Origin: an uncultured Oscillospiraceae bacterium
Lineage (GTDB): Bacteria; Bacillota; Clostridia; Oscillospirales; Acutalibacteraceae
NCBI GenBank assembly: GCA_900549675.1
Contig: URPG01000081.1
Span: forward strand, 1-8,207
DNA length: 8,207 nucleotides
Direction of reading: 5' to 3'
In this document: piece by piece, positions 1 to 6,395 of the stretch
Numbering within the stretch: position 1 is the first letter of the stretch
How the letters are laid out: every line of letters starts with the position of its first letter
Notes under the pieces: model-generated
Database searches by the model: none
Told to the model about the DNA's origin: nothing
The model's input: only the letters and a program-made list of their open reading frames with translations
Translations under genes and position numbers: made by a program

Positions 1-22
1 GATTCTTCCATTTGTTTTTCAT
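1..22 (-). CDS. Possible start of a next gene, leaving the window
   Basis: An ATG at 22-20 opens a frame reading MKNKWKN before the window ends. It is preceded by AGGAGGG (37-31) at 8 bases, which is close to an ideal ribosome binding site, and it lies 26 bases after the stop of the fusion gene upstream on the same strand. Seven codons carry no family information. The alternative is that the 3' end of the upstream gene is frameshifted: another minus-strand frame is open from just after a TGA near 70 to the window edge and would absorb this stretch. The strong ribosome binding site is the only reason to prefer a new gene. Confidence 0.4.
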
Positions 23-48
23 TGTATGTACCCTCCTGGTTAACCCTG

Positions 49-1236
49 TTATATTTGAATAGAGCAGATCACATAATAAATTGCTTTCTTTTCATTTTCT
101 GACAGCGGATTCACATTGTTATATCCATATAATATGGACTTTAATAAATCTGGCCAAATTTTATACATTTCCTCAGTACTTTCTGAAAGAAATCCTGTCG
201 CACAATAGCAGGGATCCCAGAGCCGTATGTTTATTTCACTCAAATCAAAATCAACGAACCCACTTACTTTATCCCCATCAAATAAAATGTTACTGGGATT
301 AGGATCACGGTGAATGAGTTGCTTCGGCAGGTGATTATACAACTTTCCAAATGACATACGATAATCTTCAAAGAAATTTTCTTCTATTCCCATGTCCCAT
401 TGCAGATTTTGTTGTCTTATATTTGGCATTGCCCAGTTCATAACATTTTGATAGAGGTTGATTTCGTCAGAATCTATATCTTGTTGAATGATTTTTAGCG
501 CCTTGTGGAGATGAGCAATACTTTGACCATATTCATTCGTGAATTTCAACCTTTGTTCGCCATAATAGATTTCTTTAGGAAGCAGGCTGCCTTTTAATAC
601 TTTAGTTAAAACAAATATCTCATTGCCTTCTAAGAAATCTTTACCTGATTTAGTTTGAATGGGCAATGATGAAACAAAGCCTTCCTTATGTAAGGCTTTC
701 GTAACCAGAAGATTTTTAAAGAGTTCTGATCGTTCACCAGTCTTCAAAATGAACTCTTCTCCGATTGACCAGACGTTTGTTGACTCCTTTTCATTAGACG
801 TAGTGTATATTCCTTTAATAGGCAAGGTATAGGGAATGTCCCAGTTTTGTAATATCTTCTTTAAAGTTGATTTTGAATACACAATAGATACCTCCGGTTG
901 TTGGGGTTTATGAAGCCCATAAATACTGATATATTTTTTAGGAGAGCAACCATATATTTTTCGAAATGCCTTATAAAATCCTGCATAGGTATTGAAGCCG
1001 TATTCTAAAACAGTCTCAATAGATTTTCGTCCTTCTGCAATTTCTAAAAGCGCATGGTCAAGCCTGCGTTTTAAAATATAACTTGCAATTGATGAACCCA
1101 TTGTAGAAGAAAACAATCTATAATAGTGATAAGTTGAGTATCCTGCTTTCTCTGCAAGTTCCTCTGCTGTGATATCGGTTTTAAGATTAAGCTCAATATA
1201 GTTAAGCGTAATTTCAATAATTTCTGACGGCTGCAT
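49..1236 (-). CDS. AraC-type HTH domain fused to APH-like phosphotransferase domain
   Basis: This is a 395-residue two-domain protein. Residues 1-105 form an AraC/XylS DNA-binding domain with two helix-turn-helix units; the second contains the typical GFNTYAGFYKAFRKIYG (80-96) followed by SPKKY. Residues about 150-395 resemble the aminoglycoside/choline phosphotransferase fold: a candidate nucleotide-binding lysine in FILKTGE (162-168), the catalytic loop HRDPNPSN (309-316; D311 and N316 expected catalytic and metal-linked) and DFD (329-331) in the metal-binding position. The ATG at 1236 has AAGGAGG six bases upstream. The fusion is a recurring but poorly studied architecture in clostridia; the phosphorylated substrate is unknown, so drug resistance should not be assumed. 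The frame stops right after CSIQI. As I recall the family, relatives continue about 35-40 residues past this point, so a 3' truncation is likely. It is cytoplasmic, with no signal peptide. Confidence 0.85.
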   Translation of the reverse strand: MQPSEIIEITLNYIELNLKTDITAEELAEKAGYSTYHYYRLFSSTMGSSIASYILKRRLDHALLEIAEGRKSIETVLEYGFNTYAGFYKAFRKIYGCSPKKYISIYGLHKPQQPEVSIVYSKSTLKKILQNWDIPYTLPIKGIYTTSNEKESTNVWSIGEEFILKTGERSELFKNLLVTKALHKEGFVSSLPIQTKSGKDFLEGNEIFVLTKVLKGSLLPKEIYYGEQRLKFTNEYGQSIAHLHKALKIIQQDIDSDEINLYQNVMNWAMPNIRQQNLQWDMGIEENFFEDYRMSFGKLYNHLPKQLIHRDPNPSNILFDGDKVSGFVDFDLSEINIRLWDPCYCATGFLSESTEEMYKIWPDLLKSILYGYNNVNPLSENEKKAIYYVICSIQI

Positions 1237-1242
1237 GATATT

Positions 1243-1249
1243 CCTCCTT
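1243..1249 (-). promoter_or_regulatory. Ribosome binding site of the AraC-phosphotransferase gene
   Basis: AAGGAGG on the minus strand lies six bases before the ATG at 1236. It fixes the start, although no longer frame competes. An 8-base palindrome, CCGTACGG (1250-1257), sits immediately upstream and could be a small regulator site or chance. Confidence 0.7.
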
Positions 1250-1305
1250 CCGTACGGTAAATTAAGTATACCTTTCTGTATTCAAAAAACATTTCCTACC
1301 CTGCT

Positions 1306-1334
1306 AATATAGTAAATAATTTGTGGGTTTTCAG
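1306..1334 (-). promoter_or_regulatory. Candidate sigma-A promoter for the AraC-phosphotransferase gene
   Basis: Reading the minus strand, CTGAAA (-35, four of six consensus bases) is followed after 17 bases by TATATT (-10, five of six). Transcription would begin near 1298 and leave a leader of about 60 bases. The terminator at 1353-1382 separates this gene from the upstream unit, so it needs its own promoter, and this is the best candidate in the gap. The region is AT-rich, so chance matches are common. Confidence 0.35.
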
Positions 1335-1352
1335 CATTTGACCTATTAACAT

Positions 1353-1382
1353 AAAAAACTCCCCTGTAAAAAAACAGAGGAG
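1353..1382 (-). terminator. Rho-independent terminator of the coiled-coil gene
   Basis: On the minus strand CTCCTCTGT pairs with ACAGGGGAG (nine base pairs including one G-U) around a six-T loop, and the stem is followed directly by six T residues. It lies 17 bases past the stop of the 97-residue gene, as expected for its transcript end. Confidence 0.85.
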
Positions 1383-1399
1383 ATAAATAAATTCAAATG

Positions 1400-1693
1400 T
1401 TAACCTTGCTTTGCTTTAAGCTCCAAAGCAAAAACACGATCTTTCAGATTGGAAACATCTTGATCAAGCTTATGTAATTCTTTCATATCTCTGCGAATGT
1501 CCATATGACCTTCAGCAATAATTTTTATATTTTTCTCAGAAGTGTTTTCAATGTAAGCTTTAAGCTCTCGTTTTGTACGCTCTTCTGATTCTTGAATTGT
1601 GGCAGTTAATTCGTTTTTAGTTCTTTCCTCAGATTGCAACATGACTGTTGTCATCATTTCCTGCAATAATTGTAAATCTTCTTTAGTTAACAT
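1400..1693 (-). CDS. Small coiled-coil protein of unknown function
   Basis: This 97-residue, highly charged protein has no signal peptide and no membrane segment. Almost the whole length is predicted by eye to be helical and coiled coil: it is rich in E, K, L and Q, and the C-terminal part from about residue 65 has regular hydrophobic spacing (LDQDVSNLKDRVFALELKAK). Residues about 20-48 hold a tandem imperfect repeat, SEERTKNEL then SEERTKREL, 15 residues apart. Similar small coiled-coil proteins are scattered through clostridia without an assigned function. The ATG at 1693 has GAGGAGC seven bases upstream. With a clear promoter (1721-1749) and terminator (1353-1382) it forms a one-gene transcription unit. 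It may be an oligomerising adaptor, but nothing in the sequence shows a partner. Confidence 0.75.
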   Translation of the reverse strand: MLTKEDLQLLQEMMTTVMLQSEERTKNELTATIQESEERTKRELKAYIENTSEKNIKIIAEGHMDIRRDMKELHKLDQDVSNLKDRVFALELKAKQG

Positions 1694-1720
1694 AGAATCA
1701 GCTCCTCATTCCGTATCAGT

Positions 1721-1749
1721 ATTATAGCATTGTTTAGGGGTGAATTCAA
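1721..1749 (-). promoter_or_regulatory. Sigma-A promoter of the coiled-coil gene
   Basis: On the minus strand TTGAAT (-35, four of six) and a perfect TATAAT (-10, 1726-1721) are separated by 17 bases. The ribosome binding site GAGGAGC (1707-1701) and the ATG at 1693 follow at normal distances, giving a leader of roughly 20 bases. Confidence 0.75.
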
Positions 1750-1761
1750 TCGCATTATGTT

Positions 1762-2530
1762 GTGTGTGATAGGCTTCCCAATATGCCCGAATCACAATTC
1801 TTTCTATCATACCTCTTGCGTCTAACTTCCAAGGTTCAAAAGTTGGTTTGCCACTGGCTGATAAAGGAAAATCAAGGCAATGAGGTTGAACTTACTGCGG
1901 AGCAACAAGAGATTGCAGAGATGATTGGTGAGGCATTAGCTGCGCCTGTTATATATGGTGCGGGAAAGCTTAATGAGCATATTTTTCATCCGTGGTGGAA
2001 AAATAGCGCTAAACCCTGGATTAGTAGAAAATATGCGAATACTAAAAACTCTTTTCTAGGAAAACTAAGGCTGAACAAATATTGGAAGAAGCCAGTGTAA
2101 TAACTGAGCAATCTTTAGTAATTTATGCAGAAGCTGATGAGCAAATTGAAGCAATGCTTGACTAGGCTTTTGATAATATTTATTTTGAAATGAGTTCGGA
2201 AGAGGCAAAACAGCATATGATGAACCTAATTTATTATATGTTGGGAATAGCCTATGAAATAAAAGTATTAAGCAATACAAAAGAATATCCGATCAAATTA
2301 AAGATGGAAAACTCCGAGTGGAAGATCAAGCAAAAGTGGAGAAGTCTCTTGTAGAAAAAGTTTCAAGAAATATTAATAGTTTGTTATCTGATGAGAAGTT
2401 GTTCCTTGACGTCAATACTTTTAAGCAGATATTTGATCTTCTGGGCGGAGGTATCAAGATAAATGGAGAGTATGTACCGGTAGAATTAAAGAAATTAGAT
2501 GCGGCAATTAATAATGTGAGGAAATTATAA
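1762..2530 (+). pseudogene. Unknown gene broken by two frameshifts and one stop
   Basis: A single protein appears to run through three frames. The first part (1762 to about 2045) includes VELTAEQQEIAEMIGEALAA. The second (about 2046-2280) reads TKAEQILEEASVITEQ, then hits TAG at 2163-2165 and continues as AFDNIYFEMSSEEAKQ. The third (about 2258-2530) reads RISDQIKDGKLRVEDQ and ends VELKKLDAAINNVRKL. Both frame changes go the same way (one base lost) and fall in stretches with runs of A (2044-2064 and 2259-2282). The repaired product would be about 250 residues, helical and soluble. I do not recognise the family. No start codon at the left has a good ribosome binding site (GTG 1762 and ATG 1783 both lack one), so the 5' end is probably missing too. 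Its stop overlaps the next gene by one base, so the two were once co-expressed. Confidence 0.6.
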
Positions 2531-2997
2531 TGGTAGGAAATGATGTTAATAAAAAAGAAGCGCCAAAGAAAACAGTAAAAGAGGTACTTACAATAGTAGA
2601 GATGGATAGTACTGCGAAAGATACGTATTTTTCCAGAGAAGTTTTCAAAATGGAAGAGGGAGCACAGGATAAACGTGAGGAAACTAAGAATAGACGCGAT
2701 TGGCTGGTAATAGCAGATATCTATAACAAGGATCCAGATACTGCTGAGGACGGAAATGGGAAATATACTCAGAAATTTCACCTATGGAATTATTTAAAAT
2801 TCAAGTTGGCTAACAAGAAAATCACGGAAAACGATATATTTTCATATGCTTATATCAGGAATGCTGCTTTGGTGTTATATATCCGTGAAGTAATACTTAA
2901 TGAGAATGTTGAGGAACAGTATGAATCAGTTAGAGAGTATTATATGGAAGAAGATGGAAAAACAAACACAGTTCAGGCCTCATTCTACAAGTATTAG
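2530..2997 (+). CDS. Unknown 155-residue soluble protein, coupled to the broken gene
   Basis: The ATG at 2530 shares its A with the TAA of the preceding frame (TAATG), the classic arrangement for translational coupling, and GAGGA lies about 8 bases upstream. The product is hydrophilic. Its N-terminal 60 residues are lysine and glutamate rich and probably disordered or helical; a more ordered core follows from about residue 57 (RRDWLVIADIYNKDP) through KFHLWNYLKFKLANKK and FSYAYIRNAALVLYIREVI. There is no signal peptide or obvious membrane span. I do not recognise the family and see no catalytic motif. Unlike its upstream partner it is intact. The tight overlap says the two proteins probably worked together, for example as a complex; whether this one is still expressed without its partner is open. 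Confidence 0.65.
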   Translation: MVGNDVNKKEAPKKTVKEVLTIVEMDSTAKDTYFSREVFKMEEGAQDKREETKNRRDWLVIADIYNKDPDTAEDGNGKYTQKFHLWNYLKFKLANKKITENDIFSYAYIRNAALVLYIREVILNENVEEQYESVREYYMEEDGKTNTVQASFYKY

Positions 2998-3031
2998 CAA
3001 TAGTTCTGTTTTGAAAGGATAAGGTTTAATT

Positions 3032-3319
3032 ATGTTTGAAGAATGTAAGAATAAACCAAACCATTTCTTTATTGCCGCCCATATGGACGATCTTACAAAT
3101 GAGATGATAAACTGGATTACGAAAGTTAATTCAACAAATCTATCCGATTATTTTTTCTCAATCCAAAATATATCGCTAAAGAACCCTGGAAACTTATTCT
3201 TATCGCCAAGTCCCTATAAACATATAGAAATGACTGGTGAATTATTAAAATTGAAAAATTTTGTTAACGGTTTAGTGATTACCGGTGAATATCAAGGATT
3301 CAATCTAATAAATGTCTAA
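3032..3319 (+). CDS. Unknown small protein, 95 residues
   Basis: It lies 34 bases after the preceding gene on the same strand, with AAGGATAAGG about 7 bases before the ATG, so it could be the last gene of that operon. The protein is soluble, with no signal peptide, and contains HFFIAAHMDDLTNEMINWI near its start and a C-terminal stretch LKNFVNGLVITGEYQGFNL. I recognise no family. Two readings are possible: an intact small cytoplasmic protein, or the N-terminal part of a longer gene cut short where the GH25 remnant begins, because that remnant follows almost directly (from about 3322) in another frame. Confidence 0.5.
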   Translation: MFEECKNKPNHFFIAAHMDDLTNEMINWITKVNSTNLSDYFFSIQNISLKNPGNLFLSPSPYKHIEMTGELLKLKNFVNGLVITGEYQGFNLINV

Positions 3320-3321
3320 TA

Positions 3322-3672
3322 AAGTTAGGTTTTATAGCAGATATTGACTTGTTCCCAACGACTGTTGACATCAATCTCATTGCCTCGAGGCAGGTGGAAA
3401 TTAAAAAAAATCACATTTTGCGGATGACTTTTGTGCTGAAATCAAAAGGGCTGGCAAAATACCGGCCTTTTTATACCAATAAGAATCTTGGCTATGAAGG
3501 CTTTAATCTGAAAATGCTAGAGCCGTATGAGATGTGGTATGCCGAATATCAGGAAAAGCCGAGTTTTCATTATCAGTTTGATATGTGGCAGTATACGGAA
3601 AACGACAAGGTACCCGGCATTGAAACAAACGTAGATATTAATTTTTCCTTTAAGGATTATGCCAACTCTTAG
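3322..3672 (+). pseudogene. C-terminal remnant of a GH25 lysozyme (muramidase)
   Basis: The last 50 or so residues match the end of GH25 N-acetylmuramidases: YEMWYAEYQ, then FDMWQYTENDKVPGIETNVD, then a short tail to TAG at 3670. Upstream, LFPTTVDIN may be the strand that carries the DxE catalytic pair, here with N in place of E. Between the two parts the GH25-like sequence SHFADDFCAEIKRAG lies in another frame, reached if the A8 run at 3403-3410 lost one A; the frame returns if the A4 run at 3456-3459 gained one A, giving AGKYRPFYTNKN. The N-terminal half of the enzyme, with the first catalytic aspartate and any export signal, is absent, and no ribosome binding site or start is convincing. 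Intact GH25 enzymes cut peptidoglycan and are common in phages and as autolysins. This copy should be inactive. Confidence 0.65.
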
Positions 3673-3906
3673 GCAGTCTCTGATTTAAGTTTTTCTCCTC
3701 GCCAAAGGCAAGAGGAAAAGCGGATAAAATTGTTCTTAATGTTAGCGCGAATACAAATTAAATCAGCACTTCCTCAGTACAATGGCAGATAGATACGGCA
3801 GGCTCACCGCAGGCTTTGCTGCGGATGAGATAGGGAGAAAATAAGAACTCCGGCGGGTTTGCCCCAAGGTACAAAAAGTATTTTGCAGAAAGAGAGAAGA
3901 ATTGCT
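3673..3906 (+). other. Non-coding gap with two hairpins
   Basis: No coding frame of interest was seen over these 234 bases. A hairpin sits just after the lysozyme remnant (3690-3719): CCTCGCC pairs with GGC-AA-GAGG around AAA, with flanking T and A runs. A second, stronger one lies at 3803-3829: CTCACCGCAG pairs with CTGCGGATGAG, a ten-pair stem with one bulged A around GCTTTG. Neither is followed by a T run, so they are not ordinary terminators. They may be remnants of a mobile or regulatory element. Confidence 0.4.
3803..3829. repeat. Inverted repeat, ten-pair stem
   Basis: CTCACCGCAG (3803-3812) is matched by CTGCGG plus TGAG (3819-3829) with one extra A. Its function is unknown, and it begins 78 bases before the region of the probable esterase ribosome binding site. 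Confidence 0.55.
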
Positions 3907-4737
3907 ATGCTGCTTACCTGCTAATTTTATGCCCGTTCACTGATGAGCAAAGAAAGTGTTCGGATTATTCTGCCGGACAGCATCCGTAGAGGGAATGGAG
4001 AAAAGGTTCCGGTGCTGTATTTGCTGCACGGTATGATGGGAAATAATACAGACCGGCTGCGGTATACGTCGCTTGAACGGTATGCGAAGAATTATAAGGT
4101 GGCCGTTGTGATGCCGTCGGCCCAGAACAGCTTCTATCAGAATTTGCCTGCGGCAAGAAGCTATTATGATTATGTGGCAGATGGAGTGCCGCAGTTGGCA
4201 CAAAGCCTGTTTCCAATATCGGGAAAATAGGAGGAAAACTTCATTGCCGGCCTTTCTATGAGCGGCTACGGTGCTTTTTTGATTGGCCTGAAGAATAGCG
4301 ACAAATTCAGCTGCGCCTCCAGCTTTTAAGGTCCGCTTGTTTTTTATCGCGACATCCGTGAGGGATGGTATCAGTCCCAGTACGTCGAAGAGCACAAGCT
4401 TTTTGAGCAGGTGGAAAATATAGGCAAAGAAGGAGATATTTTTACCCTGTTGGAACAACTGCTGCCGCAGAGCCTGCCCAAGCTGTTCATCAGCTACGGC
4501 AGACAGGATTTTATCTATCCGGAATTTTGCAAAATGCGGCAGTATCTTTCCAAAAAGCAAATCCCTTGTTTTGTGCAGGACGGTGACGGGGCGCACGACT
4601 GGACATACTGGGATAAGCAGATTGCCGATTTGCTGGCATGGCTTCCCTGGAACAGCACCCGTAAAACTGCCGCAAACTTGCGGAGAGAAGTGTTGACGGA
4701 TGCTAAAGAGAAAACTCACCCAAAATTCCCAATATGA
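3907..4737 (+). pseudogene. Esterase D/tributyrin-esterase-like gene with three in-frame stops
   Basis: One continuous frame encodes an alpha/beta-hydrolase of the S-formylglutathione hydrolase/EstA esterase group, and it keeps almost every landmark: VRIILPD and VLYLLHG (oxyanion region), VAVVMPSAQNSFY, the nucleophile elbow GLSMSGYGAF with its serine, the acid in YGRQDFIYPE, and the histidine in GAHDWTYWD. The frame is closed three times, by TAA at 3922, TAG at 4228 and TAA at 4327, with no frameshift anywhere. The original start is probably ATG 3907, because FYARSL after the first stop fits the family N-terminus; ATG 3943 is only where the open part resumes. After LAWLPWN about 27 residues of unrelated tail run into the terminator, suggesting the native stop was lost as well. 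Such enzymes hydrolyse short-chain acyl or acetyl esters in the cytoplasm. No segment alone carries the full catalytic triad, so it should be inactive. Confidence 0.85.
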
Positions 4738-4758
4738 GGATTTTTAGGTGAGTTTTTT
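4711..4758. terminator. Strong bidirectional terminator between convergent genes
   Basis: AAAACTCACC (4711-4720) and GGTGAGTTTT (4747-4756) form ten perfect base pairs, with a further inner pairing of AAAAT with ATTTT. On the plus strand the stem ends in TTTTTT (4753-4758). On the minus strand it is followed by TTTTCTCTTT. It can therefore end both the esterase transcript and the convergent glycosidase transcript. The esterase frame runs into it and stops inside the loop at 4735-4737. Confidence 0.85.
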
Positions 4759-4858
4759 GTTTAAAACTATGTGGTGAGATTCATAGATGCAGTTGTGTTG
4801 ATTTTTTTGGGAACGGAGGATTGAAGCTTTTTTAACCCAAACAAATACAAAAGATTTT

Positions 4859-4925
4859 GTCCGCAGAATTTTGGCTCTGAACAAGCGGACTTTCTTTTCA
4901 CAGTTTAAGACAATTCTGTGGAAAA
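4859..4925 (-). repeat. Two small hairpins just after the GH140-like gene
   Basis: Directly downstream of the glycosidase stop, TTTTCACAG (4895-4903) pairs with CTGTGGAAAA (4916-4925), nine pairs with one G-T. Next to it GTCCGC (4859-4864) pairs with GCGGAC (4885-4890). Neither has a good T run on the minus strand. They may protect the 3' end of the mRNA or assist the terminator at 4711-4758. Confidence 0.4.
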
Positions 4926-6272
4926 TCACTCTGCCTTGCAGACCAATACCCAGTCGTGAGAGCCCTCAAAACGTTCTGGCGGGAAAAAGGAAGGAAGGTT
5001 TTCCGCCGCGTAAGCGCCAATGTAACTGTAAGTACCGCTTACCGGGCAAAACCAGAAAGCGGAAAGAATTTTACCGGCAAAACGACGCTGCAATTCTGAT
5101 GAGAAAATCAGTTGGCGGCCGGTAAACGTATAGGCGTAAAAGAATTGTTCTCCCGCCAATACGGGGACGTATTCCTCTTTCTCTTTTTGGTTGGCAAGCA
5201 GTTGGGGCATGGGCTGGGCCTGTGCATAATCCACAGCCTCCATTAATTCGCGCAGGTGGTGCATTTGGTTGGCAGCGGGGTGGTGGATGGCTTGCTGCCA
5301 AGTGTCGGGGGAATGATAGGCTCGGCCCTCGTCGGTATCTGCACTGCAAAACTGCATGACGGCGCTGTGGCCGTAAGTAAAGCCGCAGCAGCCGAAAAAG
5401 ACAGACCAGTAAGCAAAGCGGCGGATGTCGGGGGCATACCAGAAGTTCTCTCCGGTCTGCTTCAATCCCTTGGTAATACGCTCATAGCAGGGTTCGCCGT
5501 CTATGGTCGGCTTGACGGGGGAAAGAGACAGGTCGTTTTCGGCAAAGCGCCAGTTATCTTCAGCAAATAGGCGGCGGCCTTTTTCGATAAATTCTTCCCG
5601 GCGGGCTTCAATCTGGCTGTAGGTGCTGTGCCCTGACTGAAACATATTAAAATCAAGCCAGTCGGCCTTATGGAACCACTGGCTTGAGCTGGTGCTGCCA
5701 AACGGATGATACGTGACCAGCTGCTCCGGACACTCCGTTTTAAAGATTTTGCCCATTCGGTTCCATACCGCATAGCCGACATTGCCGAGGATATCTCCAC
5801 CCACAAGCCAGATGATGTTAGGGCGTTTCCCATAGCGTACAGAAAGGAAATGAGCGTAGGCGGCACCGTTTTCTTCGTTGAGAAACCCTCTTTCATAGTT
5901 GGTGCCCCAGATAGGCACCAGCGCGGCATAAAGTCCTTTGGCTTCCGTCATGTCCAACGCGCGGTCCAATATCGACCAATAATTGTTTTCGACGTCGGTA
6001 TTGGGGCATGCAGGGTCGTTTTCTACAAAAGGCGCCAGTCCGTATGCGTTGGTTTGCGGTAGGACATGTGTCACCATGATTTGAATGACGTTAAAGCCTT
6101 TGGAACGGCGGTTTTCAAAATAGGTTTCCATTTCTTCCAGAGACAGTTTTTTCAGAAGCAGCCAAGCTGTGTCACCTAGCCAAAAAAAAGGGGTATCGCC
6201 GTTTACCATGGCCCTGTGGTTAGAACTGATTTTTAGGCTGCCGTTTTTCCATGGAATTGAAGCATGTTGCAT
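4926..6272 (-). CDS. DUF4038-family glycoside hydrolase, GH140 (apiosidase)-like
   Basis: This is a 448-residue enzyme. Residues about 8-340 form a TIM-barrel DUF4038 domain: FFWLGDTAWLLLKKL (29-43), GFNVIQIMV (59-67), IIWLVGGDILGN (153-164) and PTIDGEPCYE (255-264). By analogy with the family, D160 and E260 or E264 are the likely catalytic acids. Residues about 365-448 form the small C-terminal beta domain usual in these proteins (AFWFCPVSGTYSYIG, then HDWVLV). The characterised GH140 member is an endo-apiosidase acting on rhamnogalacturonan II, but many DUF4038 proteins are untested, so the substrate is only a suggestion. There is no signal peptide, so it is intracellular. The ATG at 6272 has AAGGAGA about 7 bases upstream. 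The gap of 134 bases to the LacI gene holds possible operators. The frame is intact, unlike the convergent esterase. Confidence 0.8.
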   Translation of the reverse strand: MQHASIPWKNGSLKISSNHRAMVNGDTPFFWLGDTAWLLLKKLSLEEMETYFENRRSKGFNVIQIMVTHVLPQTNAYGLAPFVENDPACPNTDVENNYWSILDRALDMTEAKGLYAALVPIWGTNYERGFLNEENGAAYAHFLSVRYGKRPNIIWLVGGDILGNVGYAVWNRMGKIFKTECPEQLVTYHPFGSTSSSQWFHKADWLDFNMFQSGHSTYSQIEARREEFIEKGRRLFAEDNWRFAENDLSLSPVKPTIDGEPCYERITKGLKQTGENFWYAPDIRRFAYWSVFFGCCGFTYGHSAVMQFCSADTDEGRAYHSPDTWQQAIHHPAANQMHHLRELMEAVDYAQAQPMPQLLANQKEKEEYVPVLAGEQFFYAYTFTGRQLIFSSELQRRFAGKILSAFWFCPVSGTYSYIGAYAAENLPSFFPPERFEGSHDWVLVCKAE

Positions 6273-6346
6273 GTCAAAATCTCCTTTGTTATGATTCTAT
6301 ACTATCAGTTTTTACTTTAATTATGTTTTTGGATATGTCGTAAGGC

Positions 6347-6368
6347 GAACATGCGCAAAAGCGTATTC
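6347..6368. promoter_or_regulatory. Imperfect dyad upstream of the GH140-like gene, possible operator
   Basis: GAACATGCGC and GCGTATTC flank AAAA, giving an eight-pair match with one mismatch and one G-T (minus strand GAATACGC, TTTTGC, then GCATGTTC). It lies about 75 bases before the ATG of the glycosidase, a reasonable place for a LacI-type operator, although the centre is not the CG step usual for that family. An mRNA hairpin is the alternative. Confidence 0.3.
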
Positions 6369-6395
6369 TTTCAAGGCAGCAACGATTCCATCTGA

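Noticed and set aside
1730..1758. Weak plus-strand promoter TTGTTT/CATTAT ahead of the broken gene
   Set aside because: It overlaps the much better minus-strand promoter and has poor matches, so it cannot be told from chance.
2326..2781. Minus-strand open frame of 151 codons with hydrophobic stretches
   Set aside because: It is antisense to the plus-strand unknown genes, which have ribosome binding sites and a coupled start-stop overlap. Its hydrophobic look comes from reading lysine and glutamate-rich codons backwards.
3730..3757. TTGTTC and TACAAA with 16 bases between, as an esterase promoter
   Set aside because: Both boxes match the consensus weakly, and it is 150 bases from a dead gene. 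Not supported.
3803..3829. Hairpin considered as a terminator or riboswitch
   Set aside because: No T run follows on either strand and no known riboswitch core is visible, so it is listed only as an inverted repeat.
3937..4719. Long open frame of 260 codons on the minus strand
   Set aside because: It is the exact antisense of the esterase pseudogene, whose plus-strand translation carries clear hydrolase motifs. The antisense product has no recognisable domain or ribosome binding site.
4744..4929. Short minus-strand frame of 61 codons after the GH140-like gene
   Set aside because: It overlaps the terminator arm and two hairpins, has no ribosome binding site and no family-like sequence. It is treated as intergenic.
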